A stretch of DNA of 64,000 bases from Candidatus Nitrosopumilus sp. Its GTDB lineage: Archaea > Thermoproteota > Nitrososphaeria > Nitrososphaerales > Nitrosopumilaceae. The DNA lies in the NCBI GenBank assembly GCA_003331425.1, contig QOOS01000001.1, forward strand, positions 186,001-250,000. The letters run 5' to 3'. The position numbers were made by a program, and so were the translations under genes. The notes under the pieces were generated by a model. The model was given only the letters and a program-made list of their open reading frames with translations. It ran no database searches and was not told where the DNA came from. Below, in pieces: positions 18,655 through 28,491 of this stretch (the stretch's first letter is position 1; every line of letters starts with the position of its first letter).

Positions 18655-20646
18655 GTGTCCATCCCTAGATCCATCTATGCGTTTTCGATCTTAGCTTTGA
18701 TTGCTGTCATTACTGTGTCTAGTATTCCTCAATCCGTATACGCAGCAGGTGCAATCTCTGAAGGTTTTGCCGTTGGAGAAGCCTTGCCAGAATGGATCGG
18801 TTGGGCCATTGTTGTTGGTTTAGGAATGGTTTTTGCTGTAATTATTACAGTAGAGGTAAAAATTGAAGAAAAATATCTCGGTGTTAGCCAAACTTCTGAA
18901 ATGTTTAACACAGCAGGAAGAACAATCAAAACAGGTCTTACTGCAGCAGCAATTGTTTCAGCATGGACGTGGGCTGCAACATTACTTCAATCATCAACTG
19001 TGGCATATCAATATGGTATTAGTGGTCCATTTTGGTACGCAGCAGGTGCATCCATTCAGGTTTTATTATTTGGAATTTTAGCTATTGAATTAAAACGAAA
19101 AGCACCAAATGCACACACGTTCTTAGAAATTATTCGCGCAAGATATGGTAATGGTTCTCACAAAATATTCTTAGTTTTTGCATTAATGACAAACATGATT
19201 GTAACTGCAATGCTTCTTCTTGGAGGTTCTGCAGTTGTCAATGGTTTAACTGGCATGGATATTTCACTGGCTGCATTCTTAATTCCAATAGGTGTTATGA
19301 TTTACACTTTAGTTGGTGGATTAAAAGCAACTTTCGTTGCAGATTACATGCACACTATCATTATTTTTGTAGTCATCTTAACTTTCGTTGCAGCTGTCTA
19401 TGTCAATACTGACATTACTGGCGGTATAGAAGGAATGTATGAAAAATTAGTACAAGCGGCTGAAATAAGACCGGTTGAGGGCAATGCCGCAGGTGCTTTC
19501 TTGACAATGGCATCAGCTGGTGGTTTGATGTTTGGTATCATTAACATAGTTGGAAACTTTGGAACTGTCTTTGTAGATCAGGCGTATTGGCAACGTGCAA
19601 TTGCAGCTCAACCAGGATCAACTGTAAAAGGTTTCTTACTTGGTGGGCTATGTTGGTTTGCCATTCCATTTACACTTGCAACAACGATGGGGCTGACGGC
19701 GGTAGCGCTTGATGTGGATATTACTATGCAACAAGCTCAAATGGGCTTAGTAGTTCCAGCTGCAGCAACGGCTCTAATGGGTGAACTTGGAGCAATTATG
19801 GTATTAACAATGTTATTCATGGCAGTAACTTCGGCAGGATCTGCGGAATTAATTGCAGTATCCTCTCTGGTAACGTACGATCTGTATAGAACTTACAAGA
19901 ATCCAAATGCATCAGGTAAACAACTTGTCAAAGTATCTAGGGCGACGATTGTTGCGTTTGGACTTGGGATGGGTGGTCTAGCTGTAGTACTGCTTAGCAT
20001 GGGTCTAAGTCTTGGATTCGTCTACTTAGCAATGGGTATCTTGATTGGTTCAGCAGTTATCCCAATTGCACTGACGATACTGTGGTCCAAAACTAACAAA
20101 GTTGCTGCGACAGCGGGAGCGGTTATTGGATTATTCTGTTCAACAACTGTATGGGTAATAACAGCATCTGGTGCAGGTGGTTTTGTCGAATCAGGTGGTG
20201 TTATTGACTTAGCTAGCCTTGGTAACAATTACGCTATGCTATTTGCAAATATTACTGCAATCCTATCGGGTGGTATAATTGCAATAGCTGGAAGTCTTGC
20301 AGCAGGCAAAACATTTGATTGGAATGATCTTAAAGAAAAGATTACTCTTGTCGAAGTCTCTGCTGCGGATCAAGCTGCATTAGAAGAAGATGAAGAGACA
20401 TTGAAGAGAGCATTCAAGTTTAGTCTTAAGGGAGGAGGCCTCATGACTTTAATTCTTATCATTGCATGGCCAATGCCATTAATTGCATCAGGATATGTAT
20501 TTGAATTAGGTTCTTACGCTGTATGGGTAGCAATATCAGTTGCATGGGTAGGAATTGCATCTGCAATAATCATCTTCTTACCAATAATCGAGGCAAGAAA
20601 GGGAATAGCAAAAGTCTTTAGTGGAAGTAAAACCGAAGGAGCATAA
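18655..20646 (+). CDS. Sodium:solute symporter family transporter, probable urea transporter (Dur3-like)
   Basis: SSS-family multi-TM protein with N-terminal signal/TM, directly downstream of ureABC; GTG start. Confidence 0.85.
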   Translation: MSIPRSIYAFSILALIAVITVSSIPQSVYAAGAISEGFAVGEALPEWIGWAIVVGLGMVFAVIITVEVKIEEKYLGVSQTSEMFNTAGRTIKTGLTAAAIVSAWTWAATLLQSSTVAYQYGISGPFWYAAGASIQVLLFGILAIELKRKAPNAHTFLEIIRARYGNGSHKIFLVFALMTNMIVTAMLLLGGSAVVNGLTGMDISLAAFLIPIGVMIYTLVGGLKATFVADYMHTIIIFVVILTFVAAVYVNTDITGGIEGMYEKLVQAAEIRPVEGNAAGAFLTMASAGGLMFGIINIVGNFGTVFVDQAYWQRAIAAQPGSTVKGFLLGGLCWFAIPFTLATTMGLTAVALDVDITMQQAQMGLVVPAAATALMGELGAIMVLTMLFMAVTSAGSAELIAVSSLVTYDLYRTYKNPNASGKQLVKVSRATIVAFGLGMGGLAVVLLSMGLSLGFVYLAMGILIGSAVIPIALTILWSKTNKVAATAGAVIGLFCSTTVWVITASGAGGFVESGGVIDLASLGNNYAMLFANITAILSGGIIAIAGSLAAGKTFDWNDLKEKITLVEVSAADQAALEEDEETLKRAFKFSLKGGGLMTLILIIAWPMPLIASGYVFELGSYAVWVAISVAWVGIASAIIIFLPIIEARKGIAKVFSGSKTEGA

Positions 20647-20647
20647 C

Positions 20648-21163
20648 ATGACTTCATGTACAGGATGTAACGTTTCATTAGGATTTAAAAAATATAATTT
20701 TCAAAAACAATGGAGAATTCCTGGATATTTTTGTAGAGAATGTATGAAAAAAATGGGACAAGACTTTGATGATCATGGTAGAATCACTCTTCCTAAGAGA
20801 TCATGTGATTCATGTCATCAAGATTTCTATTTCTTAACTCAAACATGGCAAAATAAAAAACGTCATCGTTGTTGTGATGTTTGTAAAGATATTGTAGATA
20901 TTGAAGCATCTTCAGCTAAATATACAGAAGAACCATACCTTCCACCAGTACCTTCTCGAGTTCCAGTAATGATGGCTATTTTTGCAGCATTTGGTGTATT
21001 GTTAATGCTTGCTGGATTGGCATATGTTTTACTAAATTCAGATTTAGGAATTTTACACATTATTGTTGGTAGCTCTATGACTGCTGGTGGATTTATGCTT
21101 GCACGAAAAATGGTTAAAGTGAGAAATGTCATATTGGGTAAAATTTCAACCACCCAAAAATGA
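20648..21163 (+). CDS. Zinc-ribbon membrane protein
   Basis: CxxC pairs (CTGC, CREC, CDSC, CDVC) then two TM segments; track start 20621 overlaps the transporter, ATG 20648 preferred. Confidence 0.6.
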   Translation: MTSCTGCNVSLGFKKYNFQKQWRIPGYFCRECMKKMGQDFDDHGRITLPKRSCDSCHQDFYFLTQTWQNKKRHRCCDVCKDIVDIEASSAKYTEEPYLPPVPSRVPVMMAIFAAFGVLLMLAGLAYVLLNSDLGILHIIVGSSMTAGGFMLARKMVKVRNVILGKISTTQK

Positions 21164-21201
21164 TATGAATTTTTAAATTCTATTATGTTTATGGTAATAC
21201 T

Positions 21202-21294
21202 ATGCGAACAAGTGATCCAAAATATAGAAAATATATGCTAGCATTGATGGGAGTATGTGCAGCAATAATTGTTATTGTAAATATGCCAAAGTAA
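21202..21294 (+). CDS. Putative 30-aa single-TM small protein
   Basis: MRTSDPKYRKYMLALMGVCAAIIVIVNMPK*; below ORF-track cutoff. Confidence 0.45.
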   Translation: MRTSDPKYRKYMLALMGVCAAIIVIVNMPK

Positions 21295-21309
21295 ATTTAA
21301 TTAAAATTT

Positions 21310-21504
21310 TTATTTTTTAATTGATTCTAAAGAATGTCCACGATTTGTAATCATTTGTGTAACTGCCTCTATAGTATAATCAAGCCCGTGTTCTTCTTCA
21401 AAATGATCTCTTAATTTTCCAATCAAGCCCATAGTTAATTCTTCATCCAAAACTAGATCACATTCATAACCATAATCACTACATCTCATTTTGATTGACA
21501 TCAC
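21310..21504 (-). CDS. DUF1059-like small protein
   Basis: MRCSDYGYECDLVL...HFEEEHGLDY. Confidence 0.7.
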   Translation of the reverse strand: MMSIKMRCSDYGYECDLVLDEELTMGLIGKLRDHFEEEHGLDYTIEAVTQMITNRGHSLESIKK

Positions 21505-21546
21505 GTTTTTGAATTCTCAAAGCTATAAAAATGTCAGCATATTTTT

Positions 21547-21969
21547 TTGACAATACCACTATTAAGTCCTAAAACAAATTTCATATCAATGAAAGGTTTG
21601 GAATTTATTTTTCTTGGAATGGGTTCTGTTTTAGGTGCATTTCTAAGATACAAACTTACTGAATCACCATTAATTTTCAATACATTACCTGTTAACGTTT
21701 TGATAGTCAATATTGCTGGAGCATTTATTCTTGGAGTATTTGTAGTAGTTTCACAACAATGGCATCTTGATTCAAAATATTCCTTATTTGCGGCTGTTGG
21801 TTTTTGTGGGTCATTAACTACAATGTCTGCTTTTGCACTTGACTCTAGTAATCTACTTGAAAGTAATCAATACATTTCATTTATTGTTAATATTTTTACA
21901 AATGTTGGATTATCTATTGCAGCCTTAATTGGAGGAAAATCCTTAATGACTGCAATAATTAATAATTAA
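21547..21969 (+). CDS. crcB: Fluoride ion transporter CrcB (Fluc); start likely ATG 21589
   Basis: GMGSVLGAFLRYKL, NIAGAFILGV, GFCGSLTTMSAF. Confidence 0.92.
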   Translation: MTIPLLSPKTNFISMKGLEFIFLGMGSVLGAFLRYKLTESPLIFNTLPVNVLIVNIAGAFILGVFVVVSQQWHLDSKYSLFAAVGFCGSLTTMSAFALDSSNLLESNQYISFIVNIFTNVGLSIAALIGGKSLMTAIINN

Positions 21970-22206
21970 TTGAAGATGGTTTACTCGTATCAGGTAGTTA
22001 AATTTCAAACAATTTCATTCGTAAATGGAGTTCATTGGTCTCAATCTGTTAGTGATAAAGGAATCTTGTACAAATCACTAAAGGATCCATTTTCAAAACT
22101 AATTGTACAATCTCAAAATGGCTCAAAAAAATTATATCATATTCCAAAAGATCGAACAGTTGTTGTAAATAATGATAGTGTACATTTTCTAGGCGAACCA
22201 GCTTAA
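21970..22206 (+). CDS. Hypothetical protein
   Basis: 78 aa ORF directly after crcB. Confidence 0.45.
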   Translation: MKMVYSYQVVKFQTISFVNGVHWSQSVSDKGILYKSLKDPFSKLIVQSQNGSKKLYHIPKDRTVVVNNDSVHFLGEPA

Positions 22207-22269
22207 ACAGCATTTTTAATATTGATAAATATCAAATTGAATTTATATCACTAATTTTGTATTAGAATA

Positions 22270-22569
22270 TTGTTAGACTTAACCAAGATAGTATTTGGAA
22301 ACATTATGACTCAAGAAATTATTGGTTCAGAACCATCTATTTCTGAAATAAAGATTAGATTTGAAAAAGAATTTCAAATATTAATTAAAAATCTAGAATC
22401 AATTTCAAAACAAGATTTAGAAAATATTTTAGAACAACAAAAAATTTCTCAAAAACATGTGAATACTAGGCCTGGAGCTATGGCTTTGAATCAAAGTAAA
22501 ATTGAAATGTTTAATGATTACAATAACAAATATCTAAAAAAAATTAATGAAAAATTTACTACTTTTTAG
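22270..22569 (+). CDS. Hypothetical protein
   Basis: 99 aa ORF, convergent with the antiporter. Confidence 0.45.
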   Translation: MLDLTKIVFGNIMTQEIIGSEPSISEIKIRFEKEFQILIKNLESISKQDLENILEQQKISQKHVNTRPGAMALNQSKIEMFNDYNNKYLKKINEKFTTF

Positions 22570-24019
22570 AATCATCTGTTGGTTTTACAAATCCACCATC
22601 TAATTTTTCATGATATTCATCTACTTCTTCAGTAATAATTTCATTATCTGGTGAATCATCTGTTGGTTTTACAAATCCACCTTGAATTGAATCTGGTGGT
22701 GGAATTTTCTTTGATTTTCCTAATCCTATAGTTGTAATTATTACTGATGATAAAATAATAAAAAATATCATTTGTGGATATGCCTCAGCATTTGGTAATC
22801 CCATTGTAATTGGATAAGTTGCAAGTACAGCAGCAGCTAATCCTCTTGGAATCATCGAATTTGTTACAGACTTGTCTAATCTAGAAAATTTCTTTGTTAA
22901 TACGGCTTTTACAACCCCTGCTCTGCCAACAAAGACTGCAATTGTAATGACAATACCAAATATCATATATTCAATTTGTCCAAATGTTGCCATTAATCCA
23001 ACAAATACAAAGAAAAATGATCTTACCAAAAATGTTAATTGATTATGTGTTGGATCATCCATCTCAATTCTAGGAACTTTAAATCTAAGAATTCTCGAAA
23101 GATGTCTTTTGTTACCAATCATTAAACCAAATACTAAGGCTGTTAGTGCGCCTGATTCTCCAAATGAGTTAGCCAAGAAAAATAATACAAATAATATTGA
23201 TAATGTTAGCATGTAAGCGTGTTGAGTATTTGCAAATTTTGTTGAAATATACATCCAAGGTATTCCCACACCAAATCCTAAAACTAAACCAACTACTACT
23301 GCTCTACCAATTGTTTCTTGTAATGTTTGTAAATCAAAATGACCTGCTAGTACTGCTTCAAATAGAATAAATGCAATAATTGTAGCAAGAATATCAGTAA
23401 CTGCTGACTCAAAACTTAAAATCGATTTAGTTTTTTCTGAAATTCTGATATTTCTTACTAAACCAAAAACAATTGCTGAACTACTGCCTCCAACAATTGA
23501 AGCTAACAAAATACTCTCTAACCATGTCCACTCTAATACATAATGAGCACCAACTGAAATTATTATTACTGATAAAATAAAACCAACAAGTGCTAGTGTT
23601 AGTGAATAATGAGCAGTTTTTATCACATGTTTGATATCTAAATTTAATCCACCATCAAACATGATAATAATTAATGCAAGTGCAGCAAAATATGGGACAA
23701 CTTGAATTACAGCTTCAGCTTGAATAATTCCAAATACTGGTCCTATGATTACACCTAGAATCATTAAAAATGCTACATCTGGAATACCTGTTTTTTTAAA
23801 AAATGCTTCACCAGCAACTCCAAGAAATATTACCACACCTGCTGCAAGTAATATTATTGGTGCAGCAGCAATCGGCTCATCTTGTATTGATAATGAAGAA
23901 ATTGATGTTTGGATTTCTGTCAGTTTATTCAAAATAACTGATGAATTAATTTCTGAAAATGAGAAACCTTCTATTTGCGATGTTATCAAATTTAATATTG
24001 TTAAAGTAATTGTATCCAT
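22559..24019 (-). CDS. CPA-type Na+/H+ (K+/H+) antiporter
   Basis: 12-TM-like pattern, MFDGGLNLDIKHV, SFESAVTDILA. Confidence 0.88.
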   Translation of the reverse strand: MDTITLTILNLITSQIEGFSFSEINSSVILNKLTEIQTSISSLSIQDEPIAAAPIILLAAGVVIFLGVAGEAFFKKTGIPDVAFLMILGVIIGPVFGIIQAEAVIQVVPYFAALALIIIMFDGGLNLDIKHVIKTAHYSLTLALVGFILSVIIISVGAHYVLEWTWLESILLASIVGGSSSAIVFGLVRNIRISEKTKSILSFESAVTDILATIIAFILFEAVLAGHFDLQTLQETIGRAVVVGLVLGFGVGIPWMYISTKFANTQHAYMLTLSILFVLFFLANSFGESGALTALVFGLMIGNKRHLSRILRFKVPRIEMDDPTHNQLTFLVRSFFFVFVGLMATFGQIEYMIFGIVITIAVFVGRAGVVKAVLTKKFSRLDKSVTNSMIPRGLAAAVLATYPITMGLPNAEAYPQMIFFIILSSVIITTIGLGKSKKIPPPDSIQGGFVKPTDDSPDNEIITEEVDEYHEKLDGGFVKPTDDSKK

Positions 24020-24119
24020 TACTAATTGATTGAAATTCTATATGGTTAAAAAGTAAACTGAATTTTTCATGAGTGTTTAGATATTTTGTAAAACATTAAA
24101 TCCAATACAAGAATAATTT

Positions 24120-24668
24120 TTGTTATTGAGTGCAACTGATTCATTACGTGAAGATCATAAGCAAATTAGGCGTTTAGATAAAATAATAATAAAATGTTAT
24201 ACTGAGCTTTATGCCGGTAAAAATATTCCAATTTCAGATTTAGAAAAAATTACAATTATTATTGAGGAATTCTTTGACTCAATTCATTATTCTCGAGAAG
24301 AGGATTCATATTTTCCATGTGTTGCAAGTTATGATCATTTAAAACAAGAAATTCGAGCATTGTTAATTGAACATGAATTTTCAAGAAGAATTGCAATTCA
24401 AATAAAAAAGCATGTAAAACGATGGAAAAATGGCGAAGATGCACGTGAACCTGTTGCAAGATTTTTGAAAACATACTCTACTTATCTAATGGATCACATG
24501 AAAAAGGAAGAAAATTTCTTTGATAAAGCAGAAGCTGAAATAATTTCTAAAGAAGAGGAGTTTGAAATGTATGAGCAATTCAAATCTGTAATGACAGTTT
24601 CAAAAAAAATGGAAGATATGATTAAAGAGATTGATTATTTAGAAAATCAAAATTGGGTTCAAAATTAA
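24120..24668 (+). CDS. Hemerythrin HHE-domain protein
   Basis: LREDHKQIRRLDK, HYSREEDSYFPC, LIEHEFSRR, YLMDHMKKEENFF; TTG start. Confidence 0.82.
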   Translation: MLLSATDSLREDHKQIRRLDKIIIKCYTELYAGKNIPISDLEKITIIIEEFFDSIHYSREEDSYFPCVASYDHLKQEIRALLIEHEFSRRIAIQIKKHVKRWKNGEDAREPVARFLKTYSTYLMDHMKKEENFFDKAEAEIISKEEEFEMYEQFKSVMTVSKKMEDMIKEIDYLENQNWVQN

Positions 24669-24699
24669 CGTAAGCTCTTTATTAGTAATTTTAACATTT

Positions 24700-25221
24700 T
24701 TGAATATGAAACCTTTCATTCTTTGGATGACTGGTCTTCCTTGTTCAGGTAAGACCACAATTGTAAAAGATTTGCAGAAAGATATTCCAAATTTGGCAAT
24801 GCTTGATGGTGATGAACTAAGAGAATGGTTCTCACCAAAAGATTTTTCAAAAGCAGGACGTGATGAACATAACAAAAAAGTTGCTCATTTAGCTAAGCTT
24901 TTGCTAAATCATGGTGTTCCAAGTGTAGTATCTCTAGTTTCACCATATGTTGAAAATAGAGAAAATGCTAGAGAAATTATTTCTGCAGGTGATCAATTTG
25001 CAGAAGTGTATGTAAAGTGTTCATTAGCAAAATGTGAAGAAAGAGATGTCAAAGGCATGTATGCCAAGGCTCGAAAAGGAGAGATTAAAGGATTTACAGG
25101 AATTGATGATCCTTATGAGGCTCCAGAAAAAGCAGATTTAGTTATTGATACCGAACATGAACCTCTTGCAGATAGTGCAAATAAAGTAAAGGACTTTCTT
25201 AATGAAAGAAACCTACTCTAA
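24700..25221 (+). CDS. cysC: Adenylylsulfate kinase
   Basis: WMTGLPCSGKTTIV, LDGDELREWFS, KCSLAKCEERDVKGMYAKAR, GFTGIDDPYE. Confidence 0.93.
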   Translation: MNMKPFILWMTGLPCSGKTTIVKDLQKDIPNLAMLDGDELREWFSPKDFSKAGRDEHNKKVAHLAKLLLNHGVPSVVSLVSPYVENRENAREIISAGDQFAEVYVKCSLAKCEERDVKGMYAKARKGEIKGFTGIDDPYEAPEKADLVIDTEHEPLADSANKVKDFLNERNLL

Positions 25222-26028
25222 TTTTTTAAATTCTCTTAAAATTTTTTCATGAATTAATCCATTGGTTACTAAGATACCATTTTGATGATACACATTTTCA
25301 TTATTGTATGTTAATTCATTTCCTAACATATCTGTCATTTTTCCACCAGCTTCTGAAATAATACAATGAGATGCAGCTGTATCCCATTCTTTCATTTTAT
25401 TTGTTGTAGTGATGTATACTTCAGCTTGACCTGAACTAATTTTACCGACTTTTAATGAACTTCCTATACTTGTAAAATCTTTAATTCCTATTTTTTCAAT
25501 GAAATCTTTTTCTTTATCTGATAAATGATGTCTAGAACCTATTGTTCTACATTTAGGTAGTTCAGAAATTTTAGTAACTGATATTTTCTCCCATTTATTA
25601 TCTGAATATCTAAAAGCACCACAATTTTTTTGTGCAACGAATAAGGTTTTTTCAGTTGGCCATGCAATTACACCTAAAATTGGTTTTTGATTTTCTATCA
25701 ATGCAATCATTACTGTAAATTCTCCAGTTTTATCAATAAAATCAGAAGTTCCATCAAGCGGATCAATGATCCAAACCATATCATTTGATAATCTATTTTT
25801 ATCATCAACATCCTCTTCAGAAAGAATTGAATGTTTTGTGACTGAGAGAATTTCTTTAATTATTTTATTACTTTGTAAATCTGCATCTGTTACTGGCGAA
25901 TTGTCAGTTTTAGTGAACGTTTTGAAACCTTTTTCATAAATTTTTAAAATTGTATTTCCCGCTTCTTGTGCAGCCTTAATTGCAAGATCTAATTCTGGAA
26001 TTTTATTTGAAATTGGAATATTATTCAA
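25213..26028 (-). CDS. cysQ: 3'(2'),5'-bisphosphate nucleotidase CysQ / inositol monophosphatase family
   Basis: DNSPVTDADLQSN, WIIDPLDGTSDFI, EWDTAASHCIISEAGG. Confidence 0.85.
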   Translation of the reverse strand: MNNIPISNKIPELDLAIKAAQEAGNTILKIYEKGFKTFTKTDNSPVTDADLQSNKIIKEILSVTKHSILSEEDVDDKNRLSNDMVWIIDPLDGTSDFIDKTGEFTVMIALIENQKPILGVIAWPTEKTLFVAQKNCGAFRYSDNKWEKISVTKISELPKCRTIGSRHHLSDKEKDFIEKIGIKDFTSIGSSLKVGKISSGQAEVYITTTNKMKEWDTAASHCIISEAGGKMTDMLGNELTYNNENVYHQNGILVTNGLIHEKILREFKKLE

Positions 26029-26041
26029 TTATGGTTTTTCC

Positions 26042-26251
26042 TTATGTTGTTAATTCTGGTTTCAAAGACCATGCAATTCCTAGCATGATGAATGGAATTG
26101 ACATGACCCCAATTATTCCTAAAACTGTATTAAATTGAGCATCAGAAACTGCAGGATTGTTAATTATCCATGGTAGTGGTAATGTGATTACTATCCAAAT
26201 TGCTCCTAATAGAATTATTAGTTTAGCTCTAAATTTTTTCTTACTTTCCAT
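26042..26251 (-). CDS. Small two-TM membrane protein
   Basis: 69 aa, two hydrophobic segments. Confidence 0.55.
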   Translation of the reverse strand: MESKKKFRAKLIILLGAIWIVITLPLPWIINNPAVSDAQFNTVLGIIGVMSIPFIMLGIAWSLKPELTT

Positions 26252-26291
26252 ATCATTTCGTAATTTTGGGTTGTATTAAATTCATGTGAAT

Positions 26292-27071
26292 TTATTTAAT
26301 TGATTCTCCTCCATCAACTGTCAGTACTGCTCCAGTAACCCATGATGCATCATCTGATGTAAAATACAATGCAGCTTTTCCAATTTCATCAGGTTTACCA
26401 ATTCTTCCTAATGGATGTTCATTATTCATAAATTCTATATCTTTTTGATTTTTTAAAAATGGTTTTGTCATATCTGTATCAACTACTCCTGGACAAATAC
26501 AATTAACTCTAATTTTGTCTTTAGCATATTCTAATGCCCAACATTTTGTGAGGACAATTAAAGCAGCTTTTGAAGCTGAATATGCATCAGCATTAAATCC
26601 TTGATATGCTTTTAATCCTGCATCAGATGAGATGTTAATAATACAACCAGATGTTTTTTGCAAATGTGGTATTGCCTCTTTAGTAAATCTAAACTGTCCA
26701 GTTAAATTAACATCTAACACTTCATTCCATTCTTCCTCATCAATTTCATGTAATTGTTTAATTTTTGGAAATATTCCTGCATTATTTACTAAAATATCGA
26801 GTTTACCAAATTTTTCAATTGTTTGATTTAATACATTTTGAACTTCACTCTTTTTTTTAATATCACATGTTATTCCAAATGAATTTGTAATTTGTGCTTC
26901 AGCTTTTTTTATTTTTTCAGAGTCTTTTGATGTAATTACTACCAATGCTCCATTTTCTGACAGAATTTTTGCAATGGCAAATCCAATTCCTCTACTACCA
27001 CCTGTAACTAAAGCAATTTTACCCGATAATTTCATCAGTTTTAAAATCCAATTTCGTAATTTATAGATCAA
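26292..27071 (-). CDS. Short-chain dehydrogenase/reductase
   Basis: ALVTGGSRGIGFAIA, NNAGIFP, YSASKAAL, GAVLTVDGGES. Confidence 0.9.
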   Translation of the reverse strand: MIYKLRNWILKLMKLSGKIALVTGGSRGIGFAIAKILSENGALVVITSKDSEKIKKAEAQITNSFGITCDIKKKSEVQNVLNQTIEKFGKLDILVNNAGIFPKIKQLHEIDEEEWNEVLDVNLTGQFRFTKEAIPHLQKTSGCIINISSDAGLKAYQGFNADAYSASKAALIVLTKCWALEYAKDKIRVNCICPGVVDTDMTKPFLKNQKDIEFMNNEHPLGRIGKPDEIGKAALYFTSDDASWVTGAVLTVDGGESIK

Positions 27072-27167
27072 TTTGATGAAAAATTATTAAAATAATTTAA
27101 TAATATTCAGTATTATTAGTAATTATTTTGAAAAAATCTTAAATATTAAAATTTTCTATAATAGTTA

Positions 27168-27300
27168 ATGTCGAAAGTTGTTATTTCTATCGACTAATTT
27201 GCGTAGCCCCGCAGAACGAAAAAGGCACTCAGGCGTTTGACGCTTGACCACAAGAGGAAATCTCTTAGTGTTCTGCAGTTATGGGGTTTACGCCTTTTAC
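27168..27300 (+). ncRNA. Candidate structured non-coding RNA (branched; strand tentative)
   Basis: Nested pairing GCGTA/TACGC, CCCC/GGGG, GCAGAAC/GTTCTGC enclosing hairpins TCAGGCGT-TTG-ACGCTTGA and AAGAG-GAAAT-CTCTT; intergenic, GC-rich island, TATA-like CTTAAATA upstream and T-run downstream. Confidence 0.6.
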
Positions 27301-27746
27301 TTTATCAAATCCACTGATACTGAACCCTTTACGTTCCCATTTGGATCAATACTAATTGAAATTTCTTGTGAAGAATCAATTATGATTTTTTCATTTCCAA
27401 CATATTTCCACGTAAAATATTTTGCAGTTTGAGATTCATGTGGAATGCCTACTAGTTCAAAATTTTCTTCAAATGTATAATTTTGACCAATTAATTTTAT
27501 TGATAAAATTTCAGGACTACTGCCGTTTGGAACAAATCTAAAAAAATATGTTCCTGGCTCAATCAAAAATTTATCAGTATAAACTCCATTAGCATATAGT
27601 TCAGGATCTGCTAAAGTTATGTGAAATATGTCCTCATTGATTATTTCATTTTGATCTGAAAAACCTGTAATCCAATCAAATGCAACAAATCCCAGTATCG
27701 GAATAATCACCATTATGACTATTTTTTTATTCATAACACAAATCAC
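27297..27746 (-). CDS. Membrane-anchored hypothetical protein
   Basis: N-terminal TM then beta-rich domain. Confidence 0.6.
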   Translation of the reverse strand: MICVMNKKIVIMVIIPILGFVAFDWITGFSDQNEIINEDIFHITLADPELYANGVYTDKFLIEPGTYFFRFVPNGSSPEILSIKLIGQNYTFEENFELVGIPHESQTAKYFTWKYVGNEKIIIDSSQEISISIDPNGNVKGSVSVDLIK

Positions 27747-27849
27747 AAATTCTATTATAAAAAATATTTTTTATTCAGCTAACTAAATTTCACGTCCTGT
27801 TAAGCAAATTTTACACTTGAAATTAAGTAATAACTCCAGAATCTAATTT

Positions 27850-28491
27850 ATGAATGGTCTTAATGATAAATGGTCCAAACAACCAAAAACAGGCATAGCT
27901 GATAAAATTAATGATACAATCAAGCCTAAAGGTCCATTAAAACCACGAGTTCAAGATGGTATTAAAAAATTACAATCACAAATCAAAAAATTAGATTCTA
28001 TGTTATCCAGTTTAAAAGAACGTGATGCTAAATTATTTCAAAGAATTGTAACTGCAACACAAAATCATGATGTTCAAACTAGTAAAGTTCTAGGAAATGA
28101 ATTAGCTGAAGTTCGTAAAGTTACAAAAATTTTAAGCAGTGCTAGAATTGCTTTAGAACAAATTGAATTAAGATTATCTACATGTAATGATCTTGGTGAT
28201 ACTGTAGTTGCTATGGTACCTACAATGGGATTAATGAAGAATCTTAAATCATCACTTGGAAAAGTAATGCCTGGTGCAGAGCAAGAAATTGGTCAGATGG
28301 CAGAAATGCTTGGAGGATTTATGACTGAAAGTTTCGCAGGTGACGCAGCATTTGGTATAGACGAAACAACTAATGCAGAATCTGAGAAAATTTTACAAGA
28401 AGCTTCTGCTGTTGCTGAAAGTTCAACTGGTGAAATGTTCCCATCTGTTCCATCTACTAGTAAAGAACAAACAAGCTCTAAATTTTTCTAA
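27850..28491 (+). CDS. cdvB: Snf7/ESCRT-III-like CdvB-family protein (paralog A)
   Basis: Helical Snf7-like region strongly similar to ORF 52683-53336. Confidence 0.88.
   Translation: MNGLNDKWSKQPKTGIADKINDTIKPKGPLKPRVQDGIKKLQSQIKKLDSMLSSLKERDAKLFQRIVTATQNHDVQTSKVLGNELAEVRKVTKILSSARIALEQIELRLSTCNDLGDTVVAMVPTMGLMKNLKSSLGKVMPGAEQEIGQMAEMLGGFMTESFAGDAAFGIDETTNAESEKILQEASAVAESSTGEMFPSVPSTSKEQTSSKFF

Noticed and set aside
27201-27293. Structured region considered as a tRNA
   Set aside because: No T-arm GGTTCRA motif, no 7-bp acceptor/5-bp anticodon geometry.
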